Positions 41,582 to 50,591 of a DNA stretch of 64,000 bases are shown piece by piece. Below the pieces are notes generated by a model. That model worked only from the letters and a program-made list of their open reading frames with translations. It was not told the DNA's origin and did not search any database. The position numbers and the translations under genes were made by a program. Every line of letters starts with the position of its first letter. Position 1 is the first letter of the stretch. Source of the stretch: Thalassospira lohafexi (lineage in GTDB: Bacteria > Pseudomonadota > Alphaproteobacteria > Rhodospirillales > Thalassospiraceae); the NCBI RefSeq assembly GCF_002844275.1, contig NZ_NXGX01000006.1, positions 124,001-188,000 on the forward strand, in the 5' to 3' direction.

Positions 41582-43576
41582 TTATGAACTCTCCGATTGA
41601 TGCGGAGTTTCGATCTGTTTATCAGTCGAAGCGTTTTGCGTCGAGTGCCAGTTATCGCCACTGTCGGCGGTGACCGCATCGTAACGAAGTTCGATGATAA
41701 AGGATGCACCGCCATTTGGGCGGTTTTTCGCACGAATGGTGCCGCCAAAGCTTCGGATGATGCCATAGCAGATCGACAACCCCAGCCCCAACCCGTCGCC
41801 GAATGGCTTGGTGGTGAAGAACGGGTCAAACAGTTTGGGCAGATTTTCGGGCAGGATGCCGTGCCCATTGTCCTTGATGCTGACCAGCAGGCGGTCGTCG
41901 CCCTTGGTGATGTGGACTTCGATTTTTGCGTCTTCATCACTCGGGCAGGCATCGGCGGCATTATTGAGGATGTTGGTAAAGACCTGAATGAGCTGGTTGG
42001 GTTCTGCAATGACGGGTTTTAAGTCCGGGGCGTAGCTGAGCACGATGTTTGATGCGCCAGTGCGACCGGTTTCAAGTATCAGGTCAATGGCCTTTTGCAT
42101 TTGTTCATGGACATCAACCGGCTGATTGTCCTGTTCGGGACGGCGGGCAAAGGTTTTAAGGTTGCTTGTGATCCGGCCCATGCGGTCTGTCAGTTCGGAA
42201 ATGCGTTGCAGGTTCCGGTTGGCCGTATCGCTGTTGCCGCGCGATATGAATTTCAACGCATTTTCCGCATAACTGCGAATGGCAGTCAGCGGTTGATTGA
42301 TTTCATGGGCAATGCCCGCCGACATTTGGCCAAGGGCGGCCAGTTTGCTTGTCTGGACCAATTCGGTTTGGGCGGATCGTAGGGCATCTTCGGTACGTGA
42401 CCTTTCATTGATTTCCTGTGCCAGACGCAAGTTGGTGCTCATAAGGTCGGCGGTGCGAAGCCGGACCTGGCGTTCAAGTTCGCGCTGTGACCAATCACGG
42501 ATTTCAAGTTGTTCAAGCATCGTGCGACGGCGTTGCAGGATGATGAAAACCAGCCCGGCAAAGATGACGTGGGCGGCCCCGGCCATTAGTCCGGCACTAA
42601 GCGTTGAGCGATCCAGAACCGACTTGTCGGTCAAAAGAAACATCCGCCACCCTTGCTTGGGAAGGGAACTGCTGGTCGCGAGATATGTCGTCTTGCCTAG
42701 GTTGGTCTTTGTTGACGATGGTTCTGCTTTTTCCGCACGCTCCGCTGGTGGCATGTCAGACAGGTCTTTGGGAATGGTCGACAACGTCAGAACAGAAAGT
42801 TCATCGCCCTTGGGCCATTGCCCGTCGGTCAGAGGCATCAGGTCAAGTGGAGAATCGCCGTATTTACGCGATGCGATGATGCGCGGACGATTTTTGGCGG
42901 GCAGGTCTTCGAGGGTGCGAAAACGCCATTCCGGACGTGCTGATATGATGACGACGCCGTTTTCATCCGTGACAAGCACGCTTTCTCCACCCTTGGTCCA
43001 GCGCTGCAGCAATGTATCAAGGTGGGTTTTAACAACCATCGCCCCGTCAAACGTCACACCATCGGAGCGCACCGGATGGGAAATATAGTAGCCCGGAACG
43101 TTCGATGTTATGCCAAAGGCAAAGTAATGGCCGGTTTCGCCACGGCGTGCTTGCTGAAAATAGGGCCGGAAGGAGAAATTCCGCCCGATAAAGGACGCGT
43201 CACTGTTCCAGTTGCTGGCCGCAATGGTCGTGCCGTCACGGTTCATGAAATAAATGTCGGATGCGCCACTGTCGGCAGCAAGTTTTTCCAAATAGACATT
43301 TACCTGTGCGGCATTGGCGGGATCGGCAAAGGTGGCAAGGTTGAGGATGCGGTTATCAGAAGCCAGCGTGATCGGCAGATATTCGTGTTCCTTGATCGCG
43401 CCTTGAAGGTTGGAGCGATACAATTCCAGTTTGTTGCGGCCATCCTGTGCTATATCGACAAGGCGGGTTTCGCGCCAGAACTCTGTCACAGTCCAAACCG
43501 TTACAGGCAGCAACAGCAGCAATATGCAAAGAACAGCACGCGATGTGCGTTTGACCGAGACTGATGTTCTTAGCAT
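41582..43576 (-). CDS. dctB: C4-dicarboxylate sensor histidine kinase DctB
   Basis: 664 residues from ATG 43576; a GTG at 43609 would add 11 residues. TM1 (LCILLLLLPVTVWTVTEF) and TM2 (LMAGAAHVIFAGLVFIILQ) enclose a ~290-residue periplasmic double-Cache sensor domain (FMNRDGTTIAASNW, YYISHPVRSDGVTFDG). A cytoplasmic coiled segment leads to the H-box (LGQMSAGIAHEINQP, His ~424) and a C-terminal HATPase with NILNNAADA and GLGLGLSICYGI. The sensor likely binds succinate-like dicarboxylates directly. Confidence 0.92.
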   Translation of the reverse strand: MLRTSVSVKRTSRAVLCILLLLLPVTVWTVTEFWRETRLVDIAQDGRNKLELYRSNLQGAIKEHEYLPITLASDNRILNLATFADPANAAQVNVYLEKLAADSGASDIYFMNRDGTTIAASNWNSDASFIGRNFSFRPYFQQARRGETGHYFAFGITSNVPGYYISHPVRSDGVTFDGAMVVKTHLDTLLQRWTKGGESVLVTDENGVVIISARPEWRFRTLEDLPAKNRPRIIASRKYGDSPLDLMPLTDGQWPKGDELSVLTLSTIPKDLSDMPPAERAEKAEPSSTKTNLGKTTYLATSSSLPKQGWRMFLLTDKSVLDRSTLSAGLMAGAAHVIFAGLVFIILQRRRTMLEQLEIRDWSQRELERQVRLRTADLMSTNLRLAQEINERSRTEDALRSAQTELVQTSKLAALGQMSAGIAHEINQPLTAIRSYAENALKFISRGNSDTANRNLQRISELTDRMGRITSNLKTFARRPEQDNQPVDVHEQMQKAIDLILETGRTGASNIVLSYAPDLKPVIAEPNQLIQVFTNILNNAADACPSDEDAKIEVHITKGDDRLLVSIKDNGHGILPENLPKLFDPFFTTKPFGDGLGLGLSICYGIIRSFGGTIRAKNRPNGGASFIIELRYDAVTADSGDNWHSTQNASTDKQIETPHQSESS

Positions 43577-43817
43577 TTCCACCCATTCATTTTTACGATC
43601 ATCCACCACTTAAGGATAGGTGGTTCCGGAGGATTAAATTACAAATTCATTTCAATTCCCAGATGAAATTTCACAAGTTCGGCCTGACGCTTGATAATCG
43701 CTTGATCAGATTGTACCTATCAAGGACGCGACTATGCTGGTCAGCACGGTTTGAAAGCAGGTTTGGCATCCGCCAAGATCAAAAAGCCGTTTACCGTATC
43801 AAGAAAGTTCCCCTTGA

Positions 43818-44813
43818 ATGAGCGAACAAGACACACACCTGATTTGGGTTCTGGCCGATGATCGGGCCGGAAACATCAATCAGGCAATCGGCGTTGCCGA
43901 AGCGCTGGCACAGCCATTCAAGCGGGTTGATATCGAATATACAAAGCTGGCCCGGCTGCCCAACATCCTGCGTGGTGCGAGTTTGCTTGGTGTGGATGAC
44001 GGAACGCGTGCGCGTTTGACCACACCCTGGCCCGATCTTGTCATTGCGGCCGGGCGCCGAACGGCCCCTGTTGCCCGCTGGATCAAAAAGCAAAGCCGCG
44101 GTCACACCCGAATTTGTCAAATCATGCGCCCTGATAGTGGTGAAAAGGATTTTGATCTGATTGCCGTTCCGGCCCATGACCAGATGCCTGCGCGTGAAAA
44201 CGTTTTGGAAATTCCCGGTGCGCCGCATCGGATCACGGAAACGCGTCTTTTGATCGAAGCCGATAATTGGCGCAGCCATTTCAAAGGTTTGCCCGGTCCC
44301 CGGTTTGCCGTGATTGTTGGCGGCAGTTCAAAGAAAACGACGTTTACCGCAGACATGGCCGATGATCTGATTTCACACGCAATTGATGCGGCGAAGGCTG
44401 TTGACGGTAGCCTTCTGGTGACGACAAGCCGACGCACCGGGCGCGAAAACGAACAACTGATTGCCGACCGGTTGGCGCAGTCGGGGATTTCGTATCATTT
44501 GCATGACTGGACATCGGATGCCGAAAATCCGTATTTCGGGTATCTCGCACTGGCCGATGTCTTGATCGTAACAGGTGATTCGGTTTCGATGTGTTGTGAA
44601 GCCGCCGCCGCACCGGGGGGCGTTTATATCTATGCGCCGCAAGGACTGGCGGCGATACGGCATCAACGTCTACATCAGGCGTTATATGACGGGCAATATG
44701 CCCGACCGTTGCTTGATAGTACCGAACTCGTCCCATTCAAACATCCATCGTTGCAGCCCGCACGCGCGGTTGCCCAGCGGTGTCTTGAATTGCTAAGTGC
44801 GCCGGTATCCTGA
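43818..44813 (+). CDS. ELM1/DUF1022-like nucleoside-diphosphate-sugar epimerase-fold protein
   Basis: 331 residues. It matches the bacterial family related to plant mitochondrial fission protein ELM1 (DUF1022): HLIWVLADDRAGNINQAIGVAEAL at the start, WPDLVIAAGRRTAPVARWI, and IVTGDSVSMCCEAAAAPGGVYIY near the end, a GT-B-like glycosyltransferase pattern. Alphaproteobacterial members often lie in envelope polysaccharide contexts, but here there are none. The family function in bacteria is unknown. The ribosome site is weak. Confidence 0.78.
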   Translation: MSEQDTHLIWVLADDRAGNINQAIGVAEALAQPFKRVDIEYTKLARLPNILRGASLLGVDDGTRARLTTPWPDLVIAAGRRTAPVARWIKKQSRGHTRICQIMRPDSGEKDFDLIAVPAHDQMPARENVLEIPGAPHRITETRLLIEADNWRSHFKGLPGPRFAVIVGGSSKKTTFTADMADDLISHAIDAAKAVDGSLLVTTSRRTGRENEQLIADRLAQSGISYHLHDWTSDAENPYFGYLALADVLIVTGDSVSMCCEAAAAPGGVYIYAPQGLAAIRHQRLHQALYDGQYARPLLDSTELVPFKHPSLQPARAVAQRCLELLSAPVS

Positions 44814-44817
44814 TCCG

Positions 44818-45744
44818 TTAATCTGGGTGACGCAGACCATTTCCCATCGGGTCGATGTGATCGACCAGAAAGTCGATAAAGGCGCGGATGCGCGTGGCAA
44901 GATGTTCGTGGCCGGCAAACATCGCATGAATGAGTTGTTCGTCCTGTGGCGTCCAGTCTGACAGGATTTCGACCAAATTCCCGGCCTTAATATCAGCCTG
45001 AATGTGGAAACGTCCCAGTCTGGCCAAGCCAAGCCCGGAAAGGCACATGCGCCGCATTGTCGGGCCGTTATCGCACATGAAATTCCCCGATATGGTGCGC
45101 TTGAGCCTGTCGCCTGTTTCGGGGCTGCGAAATGACCATTCATTCAAGGGCAGGGGGAAGTTAAACCGCAGACAATTATGGTTCACAAGATCGTCGGGAT
45201 GATGTGGCAAACCGTGCTTGGCAATATAGTCGGGGGATGCCACGACCATGCGGTGGCTTTCGATCAGTTTGCGGGCCTTAAGCGATGAGTCGGGCAGTGC
45301 CCCCGATCGGATGGCGATATCGGCCCGTTCTTCGAGCAAATCAATAATTCCGTCGGTCAGTGAAAAATCCAGTTCGACGTCTGGATAGCGTTCCAGAAAG
45401 GCCGGGATCAGTGGCTGCACATACATCAGCCCGAAGGCAATCGACGCATTGACGCGCAAACGGCCACTTGGTGCGGCCTTGCCGCCACTGGCAACCGCAC
45501 GTTCGGCATCGTCGATTTCATCAAGAACACGGCGTGCCCGCACCAGATACATGTCGCCTTCTGGCGTGAGTTGAAGGCCACGAGTGGACCGCACGATCAA
45601 GCGGGTCGACAATCGGTCTTCGATGCGCGTGACAAGCTTACTGACGGCGGATGGCGACAGATGCAGTTTGCGCCCGGCTTCGGAAAAGCTTTTGAGTTCG
45701 GCCACCCGAATGAAGGCTTCCATTTCCCCTGCACGATTATCCAA
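44818..45744 (-). CDS. LysR-family regulator (divergent to MFS)
   Basis: 308 residues. A TTG at 45744 is preceded by GGCGGAGGATCAG, the best ribosome site in the region, giving MDNRAGEMEAFIRVAEL; the ATG at 45723 has a site too close to be good. HTH: FSEAGRKLHLSPSAVSKLVTRIEDRLSTRLIVRSTRG. C-terminal LysR ligand domain begins SGRLRVNASIAFGLMYVQPLIP. It is divergent from an AraJ-like exporter, with a 23-bp dyad overlapping its leader, so it likely regulates both. Confidence 0.88.
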   Translation of the reverse strand: MDNRAGEMEAFIRVAELKSFSEAGRKLHLSPSAVSKLVTRIEDRLSTRLIVRSTRGLQLTPEGDMYLVRARRVLDEIDDAERAVASGGKAAPSGRLRVNASIAFGLMYVQPLIPAFLERYPDVELDFSLTDGIIDLLEERADIAIRSGALPDSSLKARKLIESHRMVVASPDYIAKHGLPHHPDDLVNHNCLRFNFPLPLNEWSFRSPETGDRLKRTISGNFMCDNGPTMRRMCLSGLGLARLGRFHIQADIKAGNLVEILSDWTPQDEQLIHAMFAGHEHLATRIRAFIDFLVDHIDPMGNGLRHPD

Positions 45745-45754
45745 CTGATCCTCC

Positions 45755-45777
45755 GCCTTTGAATTCAATTCAAAGGC
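45755..45777. promoter_or_regulatory. 23-bp dyad between LysR and MFS genes
   Basis: Perfect 11-bp arms (GCCTTTGAATT, one central C, AATTCAAAGGC). The left edge touches the LysR ribosome site. A strong operator candidate. Confidence 0.6.
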
Positions 45778-45902
45778 ATTTGTCGCGCATTCCCGATTAT
45801 CGCGCAACCATTCCATCGTCATATTGGGCGGCAATGGACGGGGTCGAATGCCCCATCACCTTTTTAGCCCGCAGCGTAGTGCGCGCGGGCCGGAGAATGA
45901 AA

Positions 45903-47084
45903 ATGCCGCTTGCTTTATTTGCGTTGACGATTGCGGCCTATGCAATCGGGACAACGGAGTTTGTCGTTGTTGGCTTGTTGCCGACCGTGGCAAATGATCT
46001 TTCCATTACGCTGCCGATGGCCGGGTTGATCGTCAGTGTCTATGCCCTTGGCGTGACGTTTGGTGCGCCTGTTTTAACCGCCCTTACCGGGCGGTTGCCG
46101 CGCAAAACTCTGATGCTTGGTCTGATGGGGGTGTTTGTGTTGGGTAATGGAGCCGCCGCACTCAGCCCGAATTATGAGATGCTGTTGGTGGCCCGGGTAA
46201 TTTCGGCCTTTGCCCATGGTGTGTTTTTCTCAATCGGGGCGACGATTGCCGCCGATCTGGTGCCGGAAAATCGTCGGGCATCGGCAATTGCCATGATGTT
46301 CATGGGGTTGACGGTTGCGATTGTCACCGGCGTGCCATTGGGCACATTCATCGGTCAGCTATTTGGCTGGCGTGCGACGTTCTGGGGTGTTGCATCACTT
46401 GGCGTGATTGCCTTTGCCGCGATTGCCGTTTTGTTGCCATCAAACCTGACCCGTGCGGAACCTGCACGGTTGCTTGATCAGGTCCGCGTGCTGGGCAGTG
46501 GTCGTTTGTTGCTGGTGTTTGGCATGACGGCGTTTGGCTATGGCGGGACGTTCGTGACCTTTACTTATCTGTCCGCGGTTTTGCAGGATATTACCGGATT
46601 TAGCGAGGCATCGGTCAGCCTGATACTGGTGTTTTACGGATTGGCGATTGCGGTGGGGAACCTTGCCGGGGGCCGTATTGCAGATCGCAATCCGGTGCGT
46701 GCCTTAAGCGTGCTGTTTGCGTTGCAGGCGGCAACATTGGTTGTCTTTACCTTTACCGCCGTCTCGCCGGTTCTGGCATTGGTGACACTGGCGGCCCTTG
46801 GTTTCTTGCAATTTGCCAGTGTGCCGGGGCTTCAGCTTTATGTTGTGCAACTGGCGAAATTGCATCGCCCGGGTGGGGTTGATGTGGCATCGGCGCTAAA
46901 CATTGCGGCGTTCAATCTTGGCATTGCCATTGGGGCATGGGTTGGCGGGCTGGTGGTTTCATCGTCACTTGGCCTGTCGGCAACGCCGTGGGTGGCGGCC
47001 ATTCTTGTTACCTTTGCTGTCGGGTTGACACGGATTAGTGGTGCGCTGGATCGTCGGGCCAGTTCGGTTCTTTCGGCCTCATAA
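45903..47084 (+). CDS. MFS transporter, AraJ/YdhP-like
   Basis: 393 residues from ATG 45903 (GGAG seven bases upstream); an ATG six bases earlier and a long in-frame extension are less likely. Twelve membrane segments starting MPLALFALTIAAYAIGTTEFVVVGLLPTVANDL, which is typical of the AraJ/YdhP/PbuE drug/metabolite exporters (DHA1). LTGRLPRKTLMLGLMG carries motif A. The adjacent divergent LysR gene suggests inducible export of an aromatic or drug-like compound; this is inference. Confidence 0.86.
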   Translation: MPLALFALTIAAYAIGTTEFVVVGLLPTVANDLSITLPMAGLIVSVYALGVTFGAPVLTALTGRLPRKTLMLGLMGVFVLGNGAAALSPNYEMLLVARVISAFAHGVFFSIGATIAADLVPENRRASAIAMMFMGLTVAIVTGVPLGTFIGQLFGWRATFWGVASLGVIAFAAIAVLLPSNLTRAEPARLLDQVRVLGSGRLLLVFGMTAFGYGGTFVTFTYLSAVLQDITGFSEASVSLILVFYGLAIAVGNLAGGRIADRNPVRALSVLFALQAATLVVFTFTAVSPVLALVTLAALGFLQFASVPGLQLYVVQLAKLHRPGGVDVASALNIAAFNLGIAIGAWVGGLVVSSSLGLSATPWVAAILVTFAVGLTRISGALDRRASSVLSAS

Positions 47085-47090
47085 CCGTTT

Positions 47091-47134
47091 CTGACACCCA
47101 CCCCATCTGTTGCATCAGATGGGGTGGGTGTCAG
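47091..47134 (+). terminator. 19-bp-arm hairpin after the MFS gene
   Basis: Perfect arms CTGACACCCACCCCATCTG and CAGATGGGGTGGGTGTCAG around TTGCAT, unusually long and stable, but without a following T run. Confidence 0.6.
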
Positions 47135-47202
47135 AAAGGCTTGTTTTAATTGCCGTTTTGGCGTTGTTTGAACACGTGCCCCACAAAACAGGTTTTGTCC
47201 CT

Positions 47203-48135
47203 ATGTCTGCGACCAATGGTGCGATGACTGCACCTGATCTTTTCCCACGCAAAACGGCGATCCTGCTGTTGGCGACTGTGGCGTGCTGTTTTGCCGCGAA
47301 CCACGTTGCCGCGCGTCTTGCCTTTGAAAACGGGACGGGGTTGCTGTTGGCAATCTTGTGCCGGTCCGGGGTGGCGTTATTGATCCTGATCGCGATTGTT
47401 GTCGGACAACGCCATTCCATTCGTCTGCCGAAAAGTTCGGTGCGCTGGCAGATTCTTTTGGGCTTGATGATCACGATCCAAAGCCTGTGCCTGTATTCGG
47501 CGGTTGCGCGCATTCCTGTTGCACTGGCGTTGCTGACGGCCAACAGTTTCCCGATCATTCTGGCCCTTCTGACGTGGGGTTTAGGGGGCGCGCGTCCAAC
47601 ACTGAAATCAACTGCGCTGATGCTGTTTATTCTGTCGGGGCTGGTCTTGGCGCTTGATGTGCCCGGTAAACTCGATGGTGACGTTTCGGTCGGTGAAACC
47701 TGGTGGCAGGGAATTGCCTTTGCATTGACGGCGGCGACCGCCTTGTCCGTGGCGTTTTGGGTGACCGATCATAAACTTGCGGCCTTGAACGGGTCTGTTC
47801 GGTCAATGTTCACCATGGTCGTGGTTTTTATTTCCATGATCATTGCTGGTCTTGGCGATGTTTTACCCGGTGGCATGGCCTTGCCTGATGCAACACCGGG
47901 CTGGTTCGGATTGGCGGCCTTGGTTTTGCTCTATGGTGGGGCGTTTTCGGTTCTGTTCATCTCCGTGCCGCGTCTTGATATGGCGCGCAACGCGCCGGTG
48001 ATGAACATGGAACCGATTGCGACATTGCTGTTTGCCTGGGTGGTGCTTGGTCAAATGATCAGCCCGATACAGATGGCGGGTGGCCTTGTCGTGATCAGCG
48101 GGATTGTGATCCTGAGTTTGCGCAAATCAGCCTGA
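47203..48135 (+). CDS. EamA/DMT-family exporter
   Basis: 310 residues from ATG 47203; ATG 47224 and an upstream extension are alternatives and no start has a strong ribosome site. Two EamA repeats of five membrane segments: AILLLATVACCFAANHVAARLAF and AILCRSGVALLILIAIVV, then WWQGIAFALTAATALSVAFWV and ending LVVISGIVILSLRKSA. The family exports amino acids and other metabolites. No neighbour fixes its substrate. Confidence 0.82.
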   Translation: MSATNGAMTAPDLFPRKTAILLLATVACCFAANHVAARLAFENGTGLLLAILCRSGVALLILIAIVVGQRHSIRLPKSSVRWQILLGLMITIQSLCLYSAVARIPVALALLTANSFPIILALLTWGLGGARPTLKSTALMLFILSGLVLALDVPGKLDGDVSVGETWWQGIAFALTAATALSVAFWVTDHKLAALNGSVRSMFTMVVVFISMIIAGLGDVLPGGMALPDATPGWFGLAALVLLYGGAFSVLFISVPRLDMARNAPVMNMEPIATLLFAWVVLGQMISPIQMAGGLVVISGIVILSLRKSA

Positions 48136-48160
48136 TTGTCGGGCATAGGTCAAAATGCAG

Positions 48161-48184
48161 AAAAGGGGCCAGATGGCCCCTTTT
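48161..48184. terminator. bidirectional terminator between EamA gene and hemN
   Basis: Arms AAAAGGGGCC and GGCCCCTTTT with loop AGAT between convergent genes. Confidence 0.85.
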
Positions 48185-48206
48185 GTAATGCTTATGAGTG
48201 GAAAAC

Positions 48207-49562
48207 TCAGACCGCTTGCGAATGCCTGACATGGGCATGATTGAGATAGGTATCAAACACGGCACAGACCGCACGAACCAACGGGCGCCCCGTATCGGTC
48301 AGTTTAATGTGCGTGCTGTTAACTTCCACGATATCATCATTGGTCATTGCACGAATGCGATTGAGTTCTGGTGCAAATCTGTCGGCAGATGTGCCGTGTG
48401 TGGCACAGATTTTTGCGACATCCACCGACAGATTGCACATCAGCTCGTTGATGATGTCACGGCGCAGGCGGTCTTCGTTTGAAACGGCAACGCCTTTTTC
48501 AATCGCACAGTCGCCGCCCTCAACCGCGCGCTGCCAACGGGCCAGTGCCGGATCATTCTGAGCATAGCCTTGCGGCAGGGACGAAATGGCCGATGGACCA
48601 AACCCGATCAGGGCCTCGGCGCGGTCGGTGGTATATCCCTGGAAATTACGGTGTAGTTTGCCGTTGTAAAGTGCGGTTGCCATCGGGTCTGCCTGATGGG
48701 CGAAATGGTCCAGACCGATTGCGACATAGCGGTGATAGGCCAGCCTGTTCTGGATTTCTTCATACTGTGCCCAGCGTTCCTGCGTATCTGGCAGGGTTTC
48801 GGTCGGGATCAGGTTTTGGTGTTTTTTCATCCATGGCACATGGGCATAGCCAAATACCGACAGACGATCCGGGCAGAGTGTGGCGGTCTGATCGACGGTC
48901 TGGCGGATGGATTGAACGGTTTGATTGGGCAGGCCATACATCAGGTCGACGTTGATGCCGCGAAGGCCGCGATGGCGCAATCGGGAAATGACGTCACGGA
49001 CCAGATCATAACTTTGGACGCGGTTAACCGCGCGCTGGACATCGGCGTTGAAATCCTGAATGCCAATGCTTGCGCGGTTAAAGCCGCATTCGATCATGGC
49101 ATCCATCAGATCATCATTTGCCGTGCGCGGGTCCATTTCAATGGCGACTTCGGCTGTGGGCAGGATATCAACCTTTTTGCGGATAGCACCCATGATGGTC
49201 CGAAGATCATCGGCCTTAAGGATGGTCGGGCTGCCGCCGCCAAAATGAATGTGCGAGACCGTGAACCTGTGTGTGGGATCAAGCTTGCCCAACGTGTTTT
49301 TGATCTCGGTCAGAAGGGCCGCGACATAGGTGCCAACGGGTTTGTAATGCTTGGTGATTTTGGTGTTACAGCCGCAGAACCAGCACATTTCCTCGCAATA
49401 GGGGACATGCAGATATAGCGATAGCGGCTGAAGCGGATTTAACTCGCCAAGCCAGTTTGCAAACACTTTGCCGTTTATGGCGTCATGAAAATGCGGTGCC
49501 GTTGGATAGCTGGTGTAGCGCGGCAGGCGCAGGTCGTATTTTTCATAAAGGGCAAGCTGCAT
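48207..49562 (-). CDS. hemN: oxygen-independent coproporphyrinogen III oxidase
   Basis: 451 residues from ATG 49562; ATG 49571 is possible. Radical-SAM enzyme that decarboxylates coproporphyrinogen III to protoporphyrinogen IX without oxygen. True HemN hallmarks: Cys56-x3-Cys60-x2-Cys63 with the extra Cys (HVPYCEEMCWFCGC), PTAPHF at the N-terminus, IHFGGGSPTIL, and a C-terminal HemN domain (DRLRRDIINELMCNLSVDV, GFGPSAISSL). An FNR/FixK box (49623-49636) lies ~60 bp upstream. Confidence 0.95.
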   Translation of the reverse strand: MQLALYEKYDLRLPRYTSYPTAPHFHDAINGKVFANWLGELNPLQPLSLYLHVPYCEEMCWFCGCNTKITKHYKPVGTYVAALLTEIKNTLGKLDPTHRFTVSHIHFGGGSPTILKADDLRTIMGAIRKKVDILPTAEVAIEMDPRTANDDLMDAMIECGFNRASIGIQDFNADVQRAVNRVQSYDLVRDVISRLRHRGLRGINVDLMYGLPNQTVQSIRQTVDQTATLCPDRLSVFGYAHVPWMKKHQNLIPTETLPDTQERWAQYEEIQNRLAYHRYVAIGLDHFAHQADPMATALYNGKLHRNFQGYTTDRAEALIGFGPSAISSLPQGYAQNDPALARWQRAVEGGDCAIEKGVAVSNEDRLRRDIINELMCNLSVDVAKICATHGTSADRFAPELNRIRAMTNDDIVEVNSTHIKLTDTGRPLVRAVCAVFDTYLNHAHVRHSQAV

Positions 49563-49622
49563 GACGGACATCCCGATTGGTGCGTTCTGTCCGTCTTTTG
49601 CATCATTCCAATGATGCGCGCC

Positions 49623-49636
49623 TTGATGTGCGTCAA
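49623..49636 (-). promoter_or_regulatory. FNR/FixK box upstream of hemN
   Basis: Read on the plus strand TTGAT-GTGC-GTCAA, an exact FixK-type consensus, centred 67 bp before the hemN ATG and overlapping the stop codon of the preceding DUF3088 gene. Confidence 0.65.
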
Positions 49637-49989
49637 GGATGGGGAACGGGAAAACCGTGCCGTTTGCTCAGGGCCTGCAGGATGGTGTCTTTGTCATCAA
49701 TAAAAGCATGGCCATTGGCTACGCCGGTTTGAACATCAGACGTATCACCCGATTTCAGGATCATCACCGGAAGAGATTGGTGGTCTTCCCCCAGAAGGTC
49801 AACTATCTCCGCGCGCGGACGCGGCCATGCAATGCGATGAATATCAAGGTCGCCGCACAGATCGGGAAAAGACGCCAGAACACCCTCGATCAGCGCGCAG
49901 TGCCAGCAATAAAATCGCTGTCCGGGCCATGCCGGATCTTCGAAATTGGGTTTTAGGACAAAAATCGTATCACGCTCGATAACAGGCAT
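49633..49989 (-). CDS. DUF3088 thioredoxin-fold protein
   Basis: 118 residues. MPVIERDTIFVLKPNFEDPAWPGQRFYCWHCALIEGVL resembles DUF3088, a small thioredoxin-like family with a CxxC (CWHC, residues 28-31) in the usual N-terminal position. The rest includes a redox-fold cis-Pro candidate in SLPVMIL. It could be a thiol-disulfide protein; the function is unknown. It is 70 bp upstream of hemN on the same strand, and the hemN FNR box sits over its stop codon. Confidence 0.7.
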   Translation of the reverse strand: MPVIERDTIFVLKPNFEDPAWPGQRFYCWHCALIEGVLASFPDLCGDLDIHRIAWPRPRAEIVDLLGEDHQSLPVMILKSGDTSDVQTGVANGHAFIDDKDTILQALSKRHGFPVPHP

Positions 49990-50052
49990 GGGGCAGCGCC
50001 TTTTAATGGGGGGCGAGAAGGTGCTTCGCCGCGTGGATATCGCAACACTTTA

Positions 50053-50481
50053 TCAGAGGTGCTTGAACGCTGAGATCAGATCGGCTCTAAGGGTGGCCAG
50101 TCGTTCGCGACCTTCGTCTTCTTCATAGGGTTTTGATTGTCCAACACCCCAGATCGGGCCGGGCCAAGCAGCATCATCCTTAAAGCGGGCAACCACATGG
50201 CAATGGAGCTGTGGCACCATATTGCCCAGCATCGCGACATTGGTTTTATGGGCATCAAACCGGCGTTTTAGAGCGGCTGAAACGGTGGCGGCTTCGTCGC
50301 CCAGCGTTTTGCGATCTTCCGGGCTGAGATCATCATAGTCAACAAGATCAGGACGTTTAGGAACAAGAATGAGCCATGGATAGCGCGCATCATTCATCAA
50401 CAAAACATGTGATAGCGGGCCGTCTGTGACCAAGGTCGTATCAGCAGCAAGTTGGGGATGAAGCGAAAAGGCGTTGTTCAT
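50053..50481 (-). CDS. HIT-family hydrolase
   Basis: 142 residues. Histidine-triad signature in MVPQLHCHVVARF, where the triad is degenerate at the last His. HVLLMNDARYPWLILVPKRPDLVDY matches the common alphaproteobacterial HIT type (nucleotide phosphoramidase fold). It lies ~60 bp upstream of the DUF3088 gene on the same strand, possibly co-transcribed. The substrate is unknown. Confidence 0.82.
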   Translation of the reverse strand: MNNAFSLHPQLAADTTLVTDGPLSHVLLMNDARYPWLILVPKRPDLVDYDDLSPEDRKTLGDEAATVSAALKRRFDAHKTNVAMLGNMVPQLHCHVVARFKDDAAWPGPIWGVGQSKPYEEDEGRERLATLRADLISAFKHL

Positions 50482-50591
50482 GTGGGGACCTCAATCTTAA
50501 GCCAAAAAGACGTGTTGTTATAACCTGCTCAGTCGGAAGTGTCTTCTCTTGCGTGGTGATTATTTGGCAAGTGGTCGGCATCACGTCACTT

